Positions 6,350-6,450 of a DNA stretch of 6,450 nucleotides are shown one piece after another. The notes beneath the pieces were generated by a model. That model did no database searches. It worked only from the letters and a program-made list of their open reading frames with translations, and had not been told where the DNA came from. Position 1 is the first letter of the stretch. Each line of letters begins with the position of its first letter. Made by a program: the position numbers and the translations under genes. Where the stretch lies: positions 7,410 through 13,859 of the forward strand of contig DHGE01000015.1 in assembly GCA_002402635.1 (NCBI GenBank), written 5' to 3'. This stretch comes from Deferribacterales bacterium UBA4806 (GTDB taxonomy: Bacteria > Chrysiogenota > Deferribacteres > Deferribacterales > UBA228).

Positions 6350-6360
6350 CACAGTACTAT
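6344..6360. repeat. Imperfect inverted repeat overlapping the -10 element
   Basis: On the reverse strand, ATAGTAC and GTGCTAT flank a TGT spacer and match as an inverted repeat at 6 of 7 positions. It overlaps the TATAAT, so it could be an operator for a dimeric repressor. It is short and may be chance. Confidence 0.3.
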
Positions 6361-6402
6361 TAAAATTACTAATTTATATTACAAATAGATCATATGAACA
6401 AT

Positions 6403-6450
6403 TTATTTCTCACCCTCATCGGTTTGTGGGAATGGATTAGTGCCAGGCAT
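6403..6450 (-). CDS. Possible C-terminal end of another reverse-strand gene, truncated by the window
   Basis: The reverse strand is open from the window edge to a TAA at 6403-6405, giving MPGTNPFPQTDEGEK. The hydrophilic, acidic end looks like an ordinary protein C-terminus, and the orientation agrees with the two following genes, 68 bp away. Fifteen codons are too few to identify a family or to prove coding. An opposing forward reading frame covers the same bases. Confidence 0.35.
   Translation of the reverse strand: MPGTNPFPQTDEGEK

Noticed and set aside
6394..6450. Forward reading frame from an ATG, MNNLFLTLIGLWEWISARH, open to the edge
   Set aside because: No Shine-Dalgarno or promoter is visible, and the reverse-strand reading of the same bases looks more like a protein end and fits the local gene direction. 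It cannot be excluded without more sequence.

Overview
The window is AT-rich bacterial DNA (about one third G+C by eye). It is densely coded, with one forward gene block (1-4938) facing a reverse block (5001 to the right edge). The Shine-Dalgarno sequences that can be seen are canonical, and GTG and TTG starts are used. An LpxL/HtrB-type acyltransferase points to a Gram-negative cell. The pairing of a GT5 glycogen synthase with GH57-type rather than GH13-type glucan enzymes is the style of anaerobic, often thermophilic lineages such as Deferribacterota, Nitrospirota, Thermodesulfobacteriota or Thermotogota. Deferribacterota or a related low-GC Gram-negative is my best guess, but it is only a guess.

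Forward block: five tightly packed genes that look like one operon for storage alpha-glucan. They are (1) the last 46 residues of what resembles a GH57 4-alpha-glucanotransferase/amylase with a DUF1926 C-terminus; (2) a GalT-family nucleotidyltransferase, overlapping gene 1 by 8 bp; (3) glgA, with a TTG start 3 bp downstream; (4) an uncharacterised protein with an N-terminal Rho_N/SAP-like module and a DUF4912 domain, 22 bp downstream behind a strong ribosome binding site; (5) a GH57 1,4-alpha-glucan branching enzyme, with a GTG start after a 1-bp gap. GlgA elongates chains from ADP-glucose (or UDP-glucose), the branching enzyme adds alpha-1,6 links, and the glucanotransferase would remodel or mobilise chains. 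The GalT-like enzyme would act on the sugar-nucleotide/sugar-1-phosphate pool. No glgC, phosphorylase or debranching enzyme lies in the window, and the operon promoter must be to the left of it.

The two blocks converge on a 62-bp spacer with no recognisable intrinsic terminator and one 12-bp perfect palindrome.

Reverse block: a small secreted protein with a CARDB-like pattern and four cysteines, then 41 bp later an LpxL/HtrB-family acyltransferase whose HX4(D/E) motif reads HX4T. The secreted protein has an excellent extended -10 sequence so close to its only possible ATG that the mRNA would be leaderless. At the right edge a short reverse-strand open end may be the tail of another gene.

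Most of this is recognisable metabolism. The points most worth pursuing are the DUF4912/Rho_N protein locked between glycogen synthase and branching enzyme, the GalT homologue in a glycogen rather than a galactose context, and the acyltransferase with an altered catalytic motif. I see no tRNA, rRNA, CRISPR array, insertion sequence or phage gene.
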